10,816 nt of DNA from Acidobacteriota bacterium (GCA_021781255.1 JAJXXG010001234.1:1-10816), one strand, 5' to 3'. Shown: positions 1 through 7,029, counted from the first letter of the stretch. Translations and numbers: made by a program. Notes: generated by a model not told the origin, from the sequence alone.

Positions 1-106
1 TTGGCACTGATTGTATAGCGATGCGGAGCCATCGGGCAGCAGATTCTTCGACGGGAAAAGGAAGAAGATTCAAGGCAATGCGGCGCGCGATGCAGGAGGA
101 AGAGCC

Positions 107-181
107 ATGCGCCTCCGCGAAGGTTCCGCGGAGGCGGGTGGCGGCGCGCCGTACAGGTATGGGAGCGCGGAGCTTTATTGA
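107..181 (+). CDS. Possible 24-residue small ORF (doubtful)
   Basis: An ATG at 107 is preceded by a textbook Shine-Dalgarno AGGAGG at 94-99 with 7 nt spacing, and the frame runs 24 codons to TGA at 179-181. The peptide starts MRLREGSAEAGGG and has no recognisable domain or signal peptide. It is convergent with the haem protein gene and overlaps the last bases of that gene. A strong hairpin (110-136) lies inside it. The ribosome-binding site is the only support; it may equally be chance in purine-rich DNA. Confidence 0.15.
   Translation: MRLREGSAEAGGGAPYRYGSAELY
110..136 (-). terminator. Hairpin downstream of the six-haem cytochrome gene
   Basis: Perfect 10-bp inverted repeat CGCCTCCGCG / CGCGGAGGCG (110-119 and 127-136) with a 7-nt loop, starting 38 nt beyond the stop codon of the six-haem cytochrome on the minus strand. 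No T tract follows in that direction, so it could be a factor-dependent terminator or a 3'-end stabiliser rather than a classical intrinsic terminator. Confidence 0.45.
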
Positions 182-1641
182 ATGCCGAGGTCGGAGAGCA
201 CCTTGGGCTTGGCTTCCTCGACGGCCAGGAGGTTGTGACAGGCCGAGCAATCCTGCGTGATGGTGGCGCCGTTCTTGGCGGCGTGATCGCCATCGTGGCA
301 GCGGAAGCAGCCGGGATAGTCCTGATGGCCGATGTGATTGGGATGCGTTCCCCAGGTGACCTTCATAAAGGGGAAGACATTCTGGCTGTAGAGGAGATAG
401 AGCTCCTGCCCGGCGGCCTGCACGAGCGCAGATTTGTCGGCGAGCACCTGCGGATACTGGCTGCGATAGAAGGCCTCGAGTTGCTGCGGGATTTGCACCC
501 GGGCCTCGTCCTGGCTGGTGTAAGAGCCCTTGAGGAGAACCAGGCCTTCTTTATGGATGAAGGGCAGCGAGGTGCTGATGACGCCGTTGGCCAGGGCGCG
601 ATTGATGGCCTCATCGGCGGTGACGAAGGTGTGCGCGGCGCGATTGTGGCAGTCGATGCAGTCCATGACGCGGCGCTCCCCTTGCGGCTGCGCGCCATTG
701 AGGGCCGAAGCGATATAGGTGGTCAAGGAGCCGTCGGGATTGGTGCGCTGCACCCAGGGGATGGTAGTGCGGGTGGGGTCAGTGGTGATGTATTCGATGT
801 GGCCGAGATGTACGCCATGAATGCCGGTGCGGTGGGAGAGGGAATCGACTCCGCCGAGGTGCAGGATGAGCACGGTCTGCGACTCGGTGTTCTGCTCGTC
901 GTCAGCGAAGGAGGACTTGACGAGGAGCTTGTCGCCGTCGAAGCGCGTGGGGGTGTGGCAGGCTTCGCAGGTGTAGCGCGCGGGGCGGAGGCTGTTCACG
1001 GGCGAAGGGATGGGCGTGGGGTAGTCGGGAATCAGGCTGGGGGCGAGGTGAGCTACGGGATGGAAGGCGACCTCAAGCAGCTGTTTCGTGCCGTTGACCT
1101 TGGCGCTGACGTAAGCCTCGGCGCCGGAGCCGATGTGGCAATCGACACAGGGCACATGGGAGTGCGGGGAGATCTGATAGGCCGTGAACTCGGGCTTCAT
1201 GACGTGGCAGGAGCTGCCGCAGAACTGCGGGGAGTCCATATATTCCGCGCCATGATAGCTGGCCGTGGCAACAACGAGGAAGTTGACGATGGTAGCCACG
1301 AGCACAATATCGATGCCGTGGCGGAAGATGCGGTCGTTGAGATCGATGCGGGGAAAGACCGAGGGAACCTGGCCGGTCTTGAGCAGGGCTCGACGACGGA
1401 GAAAGATGCCGACGGGAATGACGGCGAGGCCCAGAAGGAACAGGGCGGGGAGGATGAGGAAGAAGATGATACCAAGATAGGGATTGGAGCTGAGATGACC
1501 CGACATCTCCGCCAGCCAATAGCTGATCATGGTGACACCGGAGGCGGTGGTGATCGCGCCGCCGGCGAGGCTGATGGGATTGTTACCGAAAAAGAGCGCT
1601 GGACGAAGCCATTCCTCGCGAAACTTTTCAAATGCCGGCAC
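175..1641 (-). CDS. Six-haem NapC/NirT-family inner-membrane cytochrome c, ImcH-like
   Basis: Membrane-anchored multihaem cytochrome of 488 residues, expected to oxidise quinol and pass electrons to periplasmic cytochromes. Hydrophobic segments at about 22-47, 54-81 and 109-129 are predicted membrane helices; the rest should be periplasmic. Haem sites: a C-x3-C-H followed by V-M (141-146, NapC/NrfH-like first haem with a nearby Met), then C-x2-C-H at 165-169, 225-229, 328-332, 445-449 and 465-469. Three membrane segments, NapC-like first haem and about 500 residues resemble Geobacter ImcH (reported with seven haems) more than four-haem CymA or NrfH. The GTG start is fixed by an in-frame TGA three codons upstream and a GGAGG 10 nt before it. 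It is the last gene of the cytochrome locus. The family call is firm; the ImcH comparison is inference from architecture. Confidence 0.88.
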   Translation of the reverse strand: MPAFEKFREEWLRPALFFGNNPISLAGGAITTASGVTMISYWLAEMSGHLSSNPYLGIIFFLILPALFLLGLAVIPVGIFLRRRALLKTGQVPSVFPRIDLNDRIFRHGIDIVLVATIVNFLVVATASYHGAEYMDSPQFCGSSCHVMKPEFTAYQISPHSHVPCVDCHIGSGAEAYVSAKVNGTKQLLEVAFHPVAHLAPSLIPDYPTPIPSPVNSLRPARYTCEACHTPTRFDGDKLLVKSSFADDEQNTESQTVLILHLGGVDSLSHRTGIHGVHLGHIEYITTDPTRTTIPWVQRTNPDGSLTTYIASALNGAQPQGERRVMDCIDCHNRAAHTFVTADEAINRALANGVISTSLPFIHKEGLVLLKGSYTSQDEARVQIPQQLEAFYRSQYPQVLADKSALVQAAGQELYLLYSQNVFPFMKVTWGTHPNHIGHQDYPGCFRCHDGDHAAKNGATITQDCSACHNLLAVEEAKPKVLSDLGIQ

Positions 1642-1975
1642 GATGATTCAGCCTCCGTGTAGGGGCAGGCCCGTCTGATGAAGACGAGGCCGCGCTCGAT
1701 CTGCTGCGCCGATTCCAACTTCGAAGATCAGGGAAGCATTCGGCAGAGCCAGTTTGATCCCGGAAGGGGAGCAGGGGTTGCGAAGCGACATAACTTGCGA
1801 GCCCAGGAAGGGCAGGGAGCCCGCTTACACAGGAACGCAATCAGGAGCATGACGGAGCTCTTGAAAGACGTTCCCGGAAATCCACGCCCTTGCATCACAA
1901 CTTTTCTGATTCGCCCTGACCAGGCGCCGTGGTGCGTGCAGCGGTCCGCCTGATGGAAGGCGGACCGCTCTGTGT
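1642..1975. other. 334-bp gap upstream of the six-haem cytochrome gene
   Basis: No credible gene. The short open frames here have no ribosome-binding site and no recognisable protein. The end next to the monohaem gene holds the hairpin at 1940-1969. The rest may contain a promoter for the six-haem cytochrome, but I see no convincing -35/-10 pair. A direct repeat TTGCGA occurs at 1778-1783 and 1795-1800. Confidence 0.5.
1940..1969 (-). terminator. Hairpin downstream of the first small cytochrome gene
   Basis: Perfect 12-bp inverted repeat AGCGGTCCGCCT / AGGCGGACCGCT (1940-1951, 1958-1969) with a 6-nt loop, only 6 nt beyond the TAA of the 104-residue cytochrome (minus strand). No T tract follows on the minus strand. 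It is the most compact hairpin of the locus and a likely 3' end or processing boundary. Confidence 0.6.
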
Positions 1976-2290
1976 TTACTTAAGTGTCTTGAAGTAGGCA
2001 GCGACGCCCTTGATCTGCGCATCGCTGAGACCGCCGATAGGCTTCATCTTGCCCTTGCCGCTCTTCAGCGTGGACTCAATCTGCGCTACGCTGAGGGCCT
2101 TCATGGAAGGGTCAGAGACGGGCTTGATGCCCATCATCTTGGCCATTCCCGGACTGGGGGTGCCTGTGGCGCCGTGGCACATGGCGCATTTGGATTTGTA
2201 CGTCGCTGCGCCGTCCTGGGCGAAGCACATGGCGCCGGCCAGAAGAACACATGCAGCCAGCACAACCTGGGAACGAATCATCTTCGACAT
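1976..2290 (-). CDS. Small periplasmic monohaem cytochrome c (copy A)
   Basis: A 104-residue exported class I-like c-type cytochrome, probably a soluble electron shuttle between the inner-membrane cytochrome and the decahaem protein. The signal peptide is about residues 1-25 with cleavage near A-M-C-F-A-Q. One haem site C35-A-M-C-H39 and a candidate axial Met82 in G-K-G-K-M lie in a roughly 80-residue mature domain. The ATG at 2290 was chosen over an upstream start at 2350 because AAGGAG lies 9 nt before it and because it puts the signal peptide at the N terminus. It is paralogous to the next gene upstream (copy B, 2511-2831): haem and Met ligands sit at identical positions, and about 60% of residues 24-82 match without gaps. 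Confidence 0.88.
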   Translation of the reverse strand: MSKMIRSQVVLAACVLLAGAMCFAQDGAATYKSKCAMCHGATGTPSPGMAKMMGIKPVSDPSMKALSVAQIESTLKSGKGKMKPIGGLSDAQIKGVAAYFKTLK

Positions 2291-2425
2291 GGTGAAACTC
2301 CTTGAGTGGTTACCGTTGCGGACGCCGACCCTGGCTTGCCAGGGATTCAAATCAGTCGTCCAAACCGGATTTGCTTGCCAATCGTGCCGTATCGGTTATG
2401 GTATCAGCAATCCACGAACAGGGAA

Positions 2426-2462
2426 CGGCGCGATCGAGTCGTACAGACCGACGATCGCGCCG
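2426..2462 (-). terminator. Hairpin between the two small cytochrome genes
   Basis: Perfect 11-bp inverted repeat CGGCGCGATCG / CGATCGCGCCG (2426-2436, 2452-2462) with a secondary GTC/GAC stem in the loop. It lies 48 nt beyond the stop of cytochrome copy B on the minus strand. No run of T follows. Terminator or RNA-stability element. Confidence 0.5.
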
Positions 2463-2510
2463 GCTCATGGCAAACCTGCATTTTCTGTTGTCTTACTTCA
2501 GCTACGTTTC

Positions 2511-2831
2511 TTACCTGGCAAGGGTTCTGAAGTACTCGACCGATGCCTTGATTTCGGCATCGGAGAGTTTGCCTTTGAAAGCGGGCATCTTCTCCTTGCC
2601 ATTGGCGGTAATTGCAATCATCTGCGCTTCGCTCAGGGACTTCACGGATGGATCACTGGCAGGCTTGACGCCCATGGCCTTGGCGATTCCCGGATTCGGC
2701 ACGCCCTGCGCGCCGTGACAGCTTTGACACTTGATCTTGTAGGTTGCGCTTCCGGTCTGAGCGAAACCTACTGCGCCGGACAGAAGCACGATGGCAGTCA
2801 GCGCGGACATGGTGCGAGCGGACTTTCTCAT
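2511..2831 (-). CDS. Small periplasmic monohaem cytochrome c (copy B)
   Basis: A 106-residue exported monohaem cytochrome, paralogue of copy A. The signal peptide (about 1-25) ends in V-G-F-A-Q. The haem site is C35-Q-S-C-H39 and the likely distal ligand is Met82 in E-K-M-P-A-F, a more typical Met-Pro context than in copy A. The ATG at 2831 is preferred over one at 2852 because AGGAG lies 7 nt upstream. It sits between the outer-membrane barrel gene and copy A, which supports a role as periplasmic carrier in the same pathway. The two copies differ most around residues 71-80, near the Met ligand, which could give different redox potentials; that is inference. Confidence 0.88.
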   Translation of the reverse strand: MRKSARTMSALTAIVLLSGAVGFAQTGSATYKIKCQSCHGAQGVPNPGIAKAMGVKPASDPSVKSLSEAQMIAITANGKEKMPAFKGKLSDAEIKASVEYFRTLAR

Positions 2832-2911
2832 GGTATGACTCCTGTATTTCATTCCCTGGCGGAGTCAGCGCGTGGCAACAGTTGTCGCGTGCGGCTTCTT
2901 CCAGGATTGTC

Positions 2912-2944
2912 TTCGCCGGGGCAAATGGTGATGGCCCCGGCGAA
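2912..2944 (-). terminator. Hairpin downstream of the outer-membrane barrel gene
   Basis: Perfect 11-bp inverted repeat TTCGCCGGGGC / GCCCCGGCGAA (2912-2922, 2934-2944) with an 11-nt loop, about 73 nt beyond the TAG of the barrel gene and about 80 nt before the start of cytochrome copy B. No T tract on the minus strand. Candidate factor-dependent terminator or mRNA processing barrier. Confidence 0.5.
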
Positions 2945-3017
2945 CCCTTGAGCGAGGCGGCGAGGAGGTTGATTAGAGTCCTCCCCGTCCGGTTTTGAGC
3001 ATGGCGCCGACCATCGG

Positions 3018-5624
3018 CTAGAACTGCCAGTGCATACCCATGGTCAGGTTATTGGCGTGGAAGTTCCGGGGCGCCGTCTCGCCGGCAGGCGAGATGGTCA
3101 TTCCGGTCTGTCCACCGGTACCGGCGACGCCGGCAAGCGAGCTGCACAGGACCGGCGCGACGGGGCTGGTTGGGGTGGGATTGGTGGTGCTGCAGTACTG
3201 GGCGCCGCTGGGCCCGCCCTCGCCGTAGCCGAAGAAGTCATAGCTGGCCTTCCAGACCAGCCCGGGACGCGACTCCCAGGAGAGGCTGAGATAGGGAGTC
3301 TGATAGGTGGATACCAGCGAACCGGCTACGTCGCGGGCATCGTTGTAGAACCGGCTGCCGTTGACGGAGCTGACGCGATAGCCGAGGTTGGAGTGGATCT
3401 GCTTGACGGGAGAGTAGATGAAGGCGACGGTCCCGAACTGGGTCGGAGCATCCATGAAGTCCTTGGCCGGACCGAAGTCGTAGACGCCCGCGCGGGTGAT
3501 GCCGTTGTTGGGGCAGGCCGTGCCGGCGGAAGTGGCCGCACCGGGCAGGGCCGCGCTGGCGCTGGCCAGGTAGCAGATGTTGTCAGACATGTAGACATCG
3601 CTGTAGGAGTAGCTGAAGTCGAGCCCGTACTGCTCGTTCGGGAAGAGCTGGGCGCTGACGCTGCCTATGCGGCTGTGATCGACGTGATCGAGCGGTCCGG
3701 CGTAGGGAGTGGTGTTGCCCGGGAAGTTCTGGTTGTTGTTGGTATTGTTGTGGCGCTCGAGGTCGTTGAAAGCAGCCGAGACCGTAGCCCAGGTCCTGGG
3801 GCGATAGATGGTATGCGCACGGTAGTGCCGGAGCTGACGGAATCCCATGGGGGTGAAGGCGTTGTCGTTGTACATGGCCTCGAAGCTGCCATTGATGTCC
3901 CAGTTATTCGTGGGATGCCAGGCGGCATTGAAGACGCCGCCGTTTTCGTTGATGGTTACCTCGCCGGAGTTGGTGTTGTTGGCCGGGATGGGAATGTTGT
4001 GGGGCGAGGTTCCCTGCCCTTCCGAGATCAGGTAGTTCTGATAGCGGTAGGTGAGCGAGAAGCTGGTACGCGGCGTTGCATCCCAACTGACGGTGACGTT
4101 GTTGGTGGTAAAGCGCTGGCCGAAGTAGGCAGGGAGCGCGGTGCCGATGGCGCTGCTGCCCTCGAGCGTTCCCGCGCCCGCGGCGGCGCTGGATGTGGTC
4201 AGCACCGGGTTGGTAATGACGCCGTTGCCGGCTCCCGCGGGATCGGCCACGATGGATTCGCCGGTCATGGTCGAGGTTCCCGGCTGATGCACATTCGAGT
4301 AGTTGATCTGGTCTTCGATACTGACCGTCCGGCTGGCCTGCCAGACGACGCCGTAATCCGCGGCCATGACTTCGCGTTTCGCGCTCGCAATTCCGGTGTA
4401 GGCAAGCGAGCGGTTGGCCGGGGTGTTTTTGGCGGGATTGGCGAGGGTCAGGCCCTGAAAGCTGTCGTAGTAGGCGGGCAGGTTCATGTTCGCATCGGTG
4501 TAGCGGAGATCGCCGTTCATGGAGATGGACTTGATGCTCGAACTCTGGAAGCGGAAGATCTCGGTTGGATAAAGGATGCGTGTGGGCTGGCTGCGCTGGT
4601 AGGCGGTAGCCACGGCGCAGGCCGCGTTGATGATGGGGGCGCCGCCGTTGGGCGATGCGGTGAGGAATGAGCCGCCGGCCATGCTGGTGGCGTCGCAGGA
4701 AGCGGACGAGTAGGGCTTGAGGCTGTCGTAGCTGATCAGAGGAGCGGCCGGAGTTCCATCCGCCTCCTGAAAGATGAGGTCGCCGGGGGCGAGGGTGAAG
4801 TAGTCGTTGCCCTTGTAGTGAGTGACCTGCTCCTCGAAGGTGAACTTCGTGTCACGCACCGGCTTCCAATCGACGCCTCCGATAAAGTCGTCGGTGCTGT
4901 TGCGCTGGTATTCCTGGAGCAGGAGGCTGTATCCGCCGCCCAGCTGATAGCCGCTCGGCGTGTACGTGGGCCCCTGCATGACATTCTGCGAGTAGGCGAA
5001 GCGGAAGGTGACTTTGGAGAGCGGCAAGACAGAGAGGTTGGTGTCGGTCATGCGGCGCACCGTGTTGAAGAGGAAGGGCGAGTTGTTCACCTGTGGCCAG
5101 GAGAAGGAGCCGCTGGGCGAGAGCGCGATGGACTGCCCGCCGGGAACATTGGGGTTGCCCAGGAGGTCGTAGTCGAAGTACTGGCGATCGCGGCGGAACA
5201 GGCCGGAGAACTCGTACCATTTGGCTTTGGAGAAATCCAGCTTGGCGACGTTGTTGGGATCGCCACCGAAGCCGCTGGCGAAGGCGCGCAGATCGTCGAG
5301 AGGCGCATTCTTGGTGCCGGGCAGAGCGTGCAGTTCAAAGGTTTCTCCAAGGACGCGGGGGCCGGACTGCAGGTTCACCAGGGTGTCGTACATGGAACCG
5401 CTGCCGACCTGGCCCGAGAAGCGGCCGCCTACGTCGATGGATTCATGGATGGCATAGCCGTTTGGGACGCTCATCTGCTCGGTGGGCGCCGGGACCGGGT
5501 TCACTGGATTCTGCGCCACCGCGATACAGACAGCAGCCAGAAACATGGCTACCAGCATCCCCAGATACATTGCAAAAGATGGCTGTTGCTTAAGAAGCCG
5601 AGAAAACCAGCTTACGTTCTTCAT
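3018..5624 (-). CDS. MtrB/PioB-like outer-membrane beta-barrel of a porin-cytochrome conduit
   Basis: An 868-residue exported protein, expected to form the outer-membrane barrel that sheathes the neighbouring decahaem cytochrome. The signal peptide is about 1-37 with cleavage after A-V-A. The body is rich in Asn, Ser, Thr, Tyr and Gly with alternating aromatic strands, and the C terminus ends in M-H-W-Q-F, a typical barrel-assembly signal with terminal Phe. N-terminal features include F-G-G-D-P and R-R-D-R-Q-Y-F-D-Y-D. The CXXC near the N terminus of Shewanella MtrB is absent; six mature cysteines form three pairs (310/336, 684/704, 811/827), probably disulfides in loops. The ATG at 5624 has GAGG 6 nt upstream; a TTG at 5645 is possible. 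The gene is 123 bp downstream of the decahaem gene. The barrel call is strong; the MtrB/PioB assignment rests on gene context and overall look. Confidence 0.78.
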   Translation of the reverse strand: MKNVSWFSRLLKQQPSFAMYLGMLVAMFLAAVCIAVAQNPVNPVPAPTEQMSVPNGYAIHESIDVGGRFSGQVGSGSMYDTLVNLQSGPRVLGETFELHALPGTKNAPLDDLRAFASGFGGDPNNVAKLDFSKAKWYEFSGLFRRDRQYFDYDLLGNPNVPGGQSIALSPSGSFSWPQVNNSPFLFNTVRRMTDTNLSVLPLSKVTFRFAYSQNVMQGPTYTPSGYQLGGGYSLLLQEYQRNSTDDFIGGVDWKPVRDTKFTFEEQVTHYKGNDYFTLAPGDLIFQEADGTPAAPLISYDSLKPYSSASCDATSMAGGSFLTASPNGGAPIINAACAVATAYQRSQPTRILYPTEIFRFQSSSIKSISMNGDLRYTDANMNLPAYYDSFQGLTLANPAKNTPANRSLAYTGIASAKREVMAADYGVVWQASRTVSIEDQINYSNVHQPGTSTMTGESIVADPAGAGNGVITNPVLTTSSAAAGAGTLEGSSAIGTALPAYFGQRFTTNNVTVSWDATPRTSFSLTYRYQNYLISEGQGTSPHNIPIPANNTNSGEVTINENGGVFNAAWHPTNNWDINGSFEAMYNDNAFTPMGFRQLRHYRAHTIYRPRTWATVSAAFNDLERHNNTNNNQNFPGNTTPYAGPLDHVDHSRIGSVSAQLFPNEQYGLDFSYSYSDVYMSDNICYLASASAALPGAATSAGTACPNNGITRAGVYDFGPAKDFMDAPTQFGTVAFIYSPVKQIHSNLGYRVSSVNGSRFYNDARDVAGSLVSTYQTPYLSLSWESRPGLVWKASYDFFGYGEGGPSGAQYCSTTNPTPTSPVAPVLCSSLAGVAGTGGQTGMTISPAGETAPRNFHANNLTMGMHWQF

Positions 5625-5694
5625 ATGAAGCCTCACTTGAATCAAACTCGTTGCCGAAATCGAACCCTTAAAAAGTCACGCACCAATCTACGGT

Positions 5695-5740
5695 GGGCGC
5701 CGTGCCAGGGGCTCGGAAAAGCGCTCCGGGCACGGCTCCC
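5695..5740 (-). terminator. Hairpin downstream of the decahaem cytochrome gene
   Basis: Inverted repeat GCCGTGCC / GGCACGGC (5699-5706, 5729-5736), extended outside by GGG/CCC and inside by a five-pair stem (5708-5712 with 5723-5727, including one G-U). It begins 7 nt past the TAA of the decahaem gene. On the minus strand a T5 run follows only about 20 nt later, so it is not a canonical intrinsic terminator. It could set the ratio of decahaem to barrel mRNA. Confidence 0.5.
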
Positions 5741-5747
5741 AACGTTC

Positions 5748-6710
5748 TTACCGGGGGAACGCCGCATTGATGTTCGAGCCATGGATGTAGGTATGGCAGG
5801 TAGTGCAAGGCTCCAGTTCGTCGGATCCTGCTCCTTGTCCATGGACCGTTCCGTTGGCAACGCGGCTGTGACACTGATTGCAGAGCGTGTTGATGCTCGG
5901 CATGTTCAGCAGGCGCGCATTCTGCGAACCGTGGGGCGTGTGACAGGACATGCAGCCCTCAGCCTTGACCGGAGCGTGCTCGTAGACGAACGGGCCGCGC
6001 ACATCGGTGTGGCACTTGGTGCAGATCATGTTCTGATCCGCGGTATTCCTCAGATTGTTGTTCTGGAAGGTACCGTGGGGATCGTGGCAGTCGCTGCACT
6101 TGATCAGCCCCTCGTTGACGCGATGGTGGAAAGGCATATCGAACTGGGACTTCTGATCGGCGTGGCACTGGAAGCAGAGGGTCGGCTGAGGCGCCTTGAG
6201 GAGCGTCTCCGTCTTGCCGCCGTGAATGTCGTGGCAGCCGATGCAACTGACATTGGCCTTGGCGTGGGGCGAGCGCATGAAGTCAGGATGAGCGCCGGCA
6301 TGGCAGCCAAGGCACTTGGCATCGACATCCTTGGCCGAGGCCTTGGCGGGGTTGAAGATCTTGGTGACATCGCCACCGCCGGCCACGTGCTCGCTCCCCG
6401 GGCCATGGCAGTTCTCACAGGAGACGCCAGCGGGGTTGCCGTGCAGGTAAGCCATCTTGGTATGCGGGTTGGAAGCAAACCCCTTGCTCACCGCCTCGTG
6501 GCAAGTGGCGCAGGTTTCAGAGCCCACAAACTGAGCGTGCGCGGCGGGAGCCGCCGATGTATCAGAGGATTTGGCGCCGGACGGCGGAGCCGCCAGGGCC
6601 GAGGCGCAGAACAAGCCCGCGCCGAGGAGGATCATCAAAAACACTCGCTGCCCCGTAAGCCACCCGAGGGCCGCACCGTACATCCGCGTTACCGGCCTAT
6701 TTGTATGCAT
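5748..6710 (-). CDS. Periplasmic decahaem cytochrome c, MtrA/PioA/DmsE type
   Basis: A 320-residue exported cytochrome with ten C-x2-C-H sites starting at residues 67, 98, 133, 156, 179, 205, 230, 253, 277 and 302, evenly spread over a domain of about 250 residues. This matches the size and haem count of MtrA, PioA and DmsE, which act as a wire inserted into an MtrB-type barrel. The signal peptide is about 1-40, ending A-S-A-L-A before A-P-P-S. The ATG at 6710 is chosen because it gives a positively charged n-region and has GAAGG about 10 nt upstream; ATG at 6683 is an alternative that still leaves a signal peptide. A longer frame to 6815 would bury the signal peptide. First gene of the locus, divergent from the CRP/FNR regulator. 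Confidence 0.92.
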   Translation of the reverse strand: MHTNRPVTRMYGAALGWLTGQRVFLMILLGAGLFCASALAAPPSGAKSSDTSAAPAAHAQFVGSETCATCHEAVSKGFASNPHTKMAYLHGNPAGVSCENCHGPGSEHVAGGGDVTKIFNPAKASAKDVDAKCLGCHAGAHPDFMRSPHAKANVSCIGCHDIHGGKTETLLKAPQPTLCFQCHADQKSQFDMPFHHRVNEGLIKCSDCHDPHGTFQNNNLRNTADQNMICTKCHTDVRGPFVYEHAPVKAEGCMSCHTPHGSQNARLLNMPSINTLCNQCHSRVANGTVHGQGAGSDELEPCTTCHTYIHGSNINAAFPR

Positions 6711-6872
6711 GCAAAATACCGCCTTCAAAAAAAGAACTTCCTGGCACAGCCCGAAACCGAGTGCAGCCGAAAGACCGCGCCGCATGCGGAATCTGCTCCA
6801 TGTGAGCATGAGCACTGCCGCGATTCCCTGGCAGCCACTCGCGGGTGTGGAGCATCACCACATGCACGCAAG

Positions 6873-6878
6873 ATTACA
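6873..6878 (-). promoter_or_regulatory. Candidate -10 hexamer for the decahaem gene
   Basis: On the minus strand the hexamer reads TGTAAT (5 of 6 to TATAAT, but with the second base changed). It would start transcription near 6866, about 155 nt before the ATG, and puts the palindrome at 6899-6914 about 40 bp upstream of that start, as in class II CRP-type activation. No good -35 is visible. Weak on its own. Confidence 0.3.
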
Positions 6879-6898
6879 GGGCTGTCATGTTCCGGGGC

Positions 6899-6914
6899 GG
6901 TGACATTCATCACA
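6899..6914. promoter_or_regulatory. CRP/FNR-type palindrome GTGA-N6-TCAC, cytochrome side
   Basis: Sequence GGTGA-CATTCA-TCACA matches the CRP consensus TGTGA-N6-TCACA at 9 of 10 positions, with the symmetric core GTGA-N6-TCAC intact. The recognition helix of the adjacent regulator has R-E-T-V-T-R, the CRP-like arrangement that reads GTGA half-sites. Probable activator site for the decahaem promoter. Confidence 0.5.
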
Positions 6915-6917
6915 GAG

Positions 6918-6955
6918 GATACGACGAGATGTTTCCAGGTGAAACGCCTCGTATC
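6918..6955. repeat. Composite inverted repeat in the control region
   Basis: GATACGA (6918-6924) pairs with TCGTATC (6949-6955), and inside them GTTTC (6931-6935) pairs with GAAAC (6941-6945) around a 5-nt loop. It overlaps a degenerate third palindrome GGTGA-AACGCC-TCGTA (6938-6953). It may be an operator or cruciform; it lies upstream of the proposed start of the decahaem transcript, so it is not a leader hairpin for it. Confidence 0.3.
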
Positions 6956-6970
6956 TCAGGAGTTTACAGC

Positions 6971-6984
6971 TTGATATTGGACAA
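6971..6984. promoter_or_regulatory. FNR-like box TTGAT-N4-GACAA
   Basis: TTGAT-ATTG-GACAA matches the FNR consensus TTGAT-N4-ATCAA at 8 of 10 positions, with one half-site perfect. It lies midway between the two CRP-type palindromes. Support is weaker than for those sites: about 0.2 such hits are expected by chance in a region of this size at uniform composition. Confidence 0.25.
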
Positions 6985-7029
6985 CGCGACACCACTTCCA
7001 TCACACGACTTCAAGGGGGTTTGAAAAGG

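Noticed and set aside
1..16. Sigma-54-like TTGGCAC at the window start
   Set aside because: The -12 element TTGC is missing at the required spacing.
178..1662. 494-codon open frame on the plus strand
   Set aside because: Exact antisense of the six-haem cytochrome; composition is Gly/Asp/Glu/Val-rich with no domain, no ribosome-binding site, and it arises from GC-skewed codons of the real gene.
1678..1953. Possible 91-residue plus-strand gene in the wide gap
   Set aside because: No ribosome-binding site, no domain, and mixed composition typical of translated non-coding DNA.
3030..4670. 546-codon open frame on the plus strand
   Set aside because: Antisense shadow of the barrel gene; the translation is Gly/Val/Arg-rich and repetitive without recognisable motifs.
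4818..6974. 718-codon open frame on the plus strand
   Set aside because: Runs antisense across two unrelated genes and the control region; no conserved motifs. The opposite strand has a signal peptide and ten haem sites.
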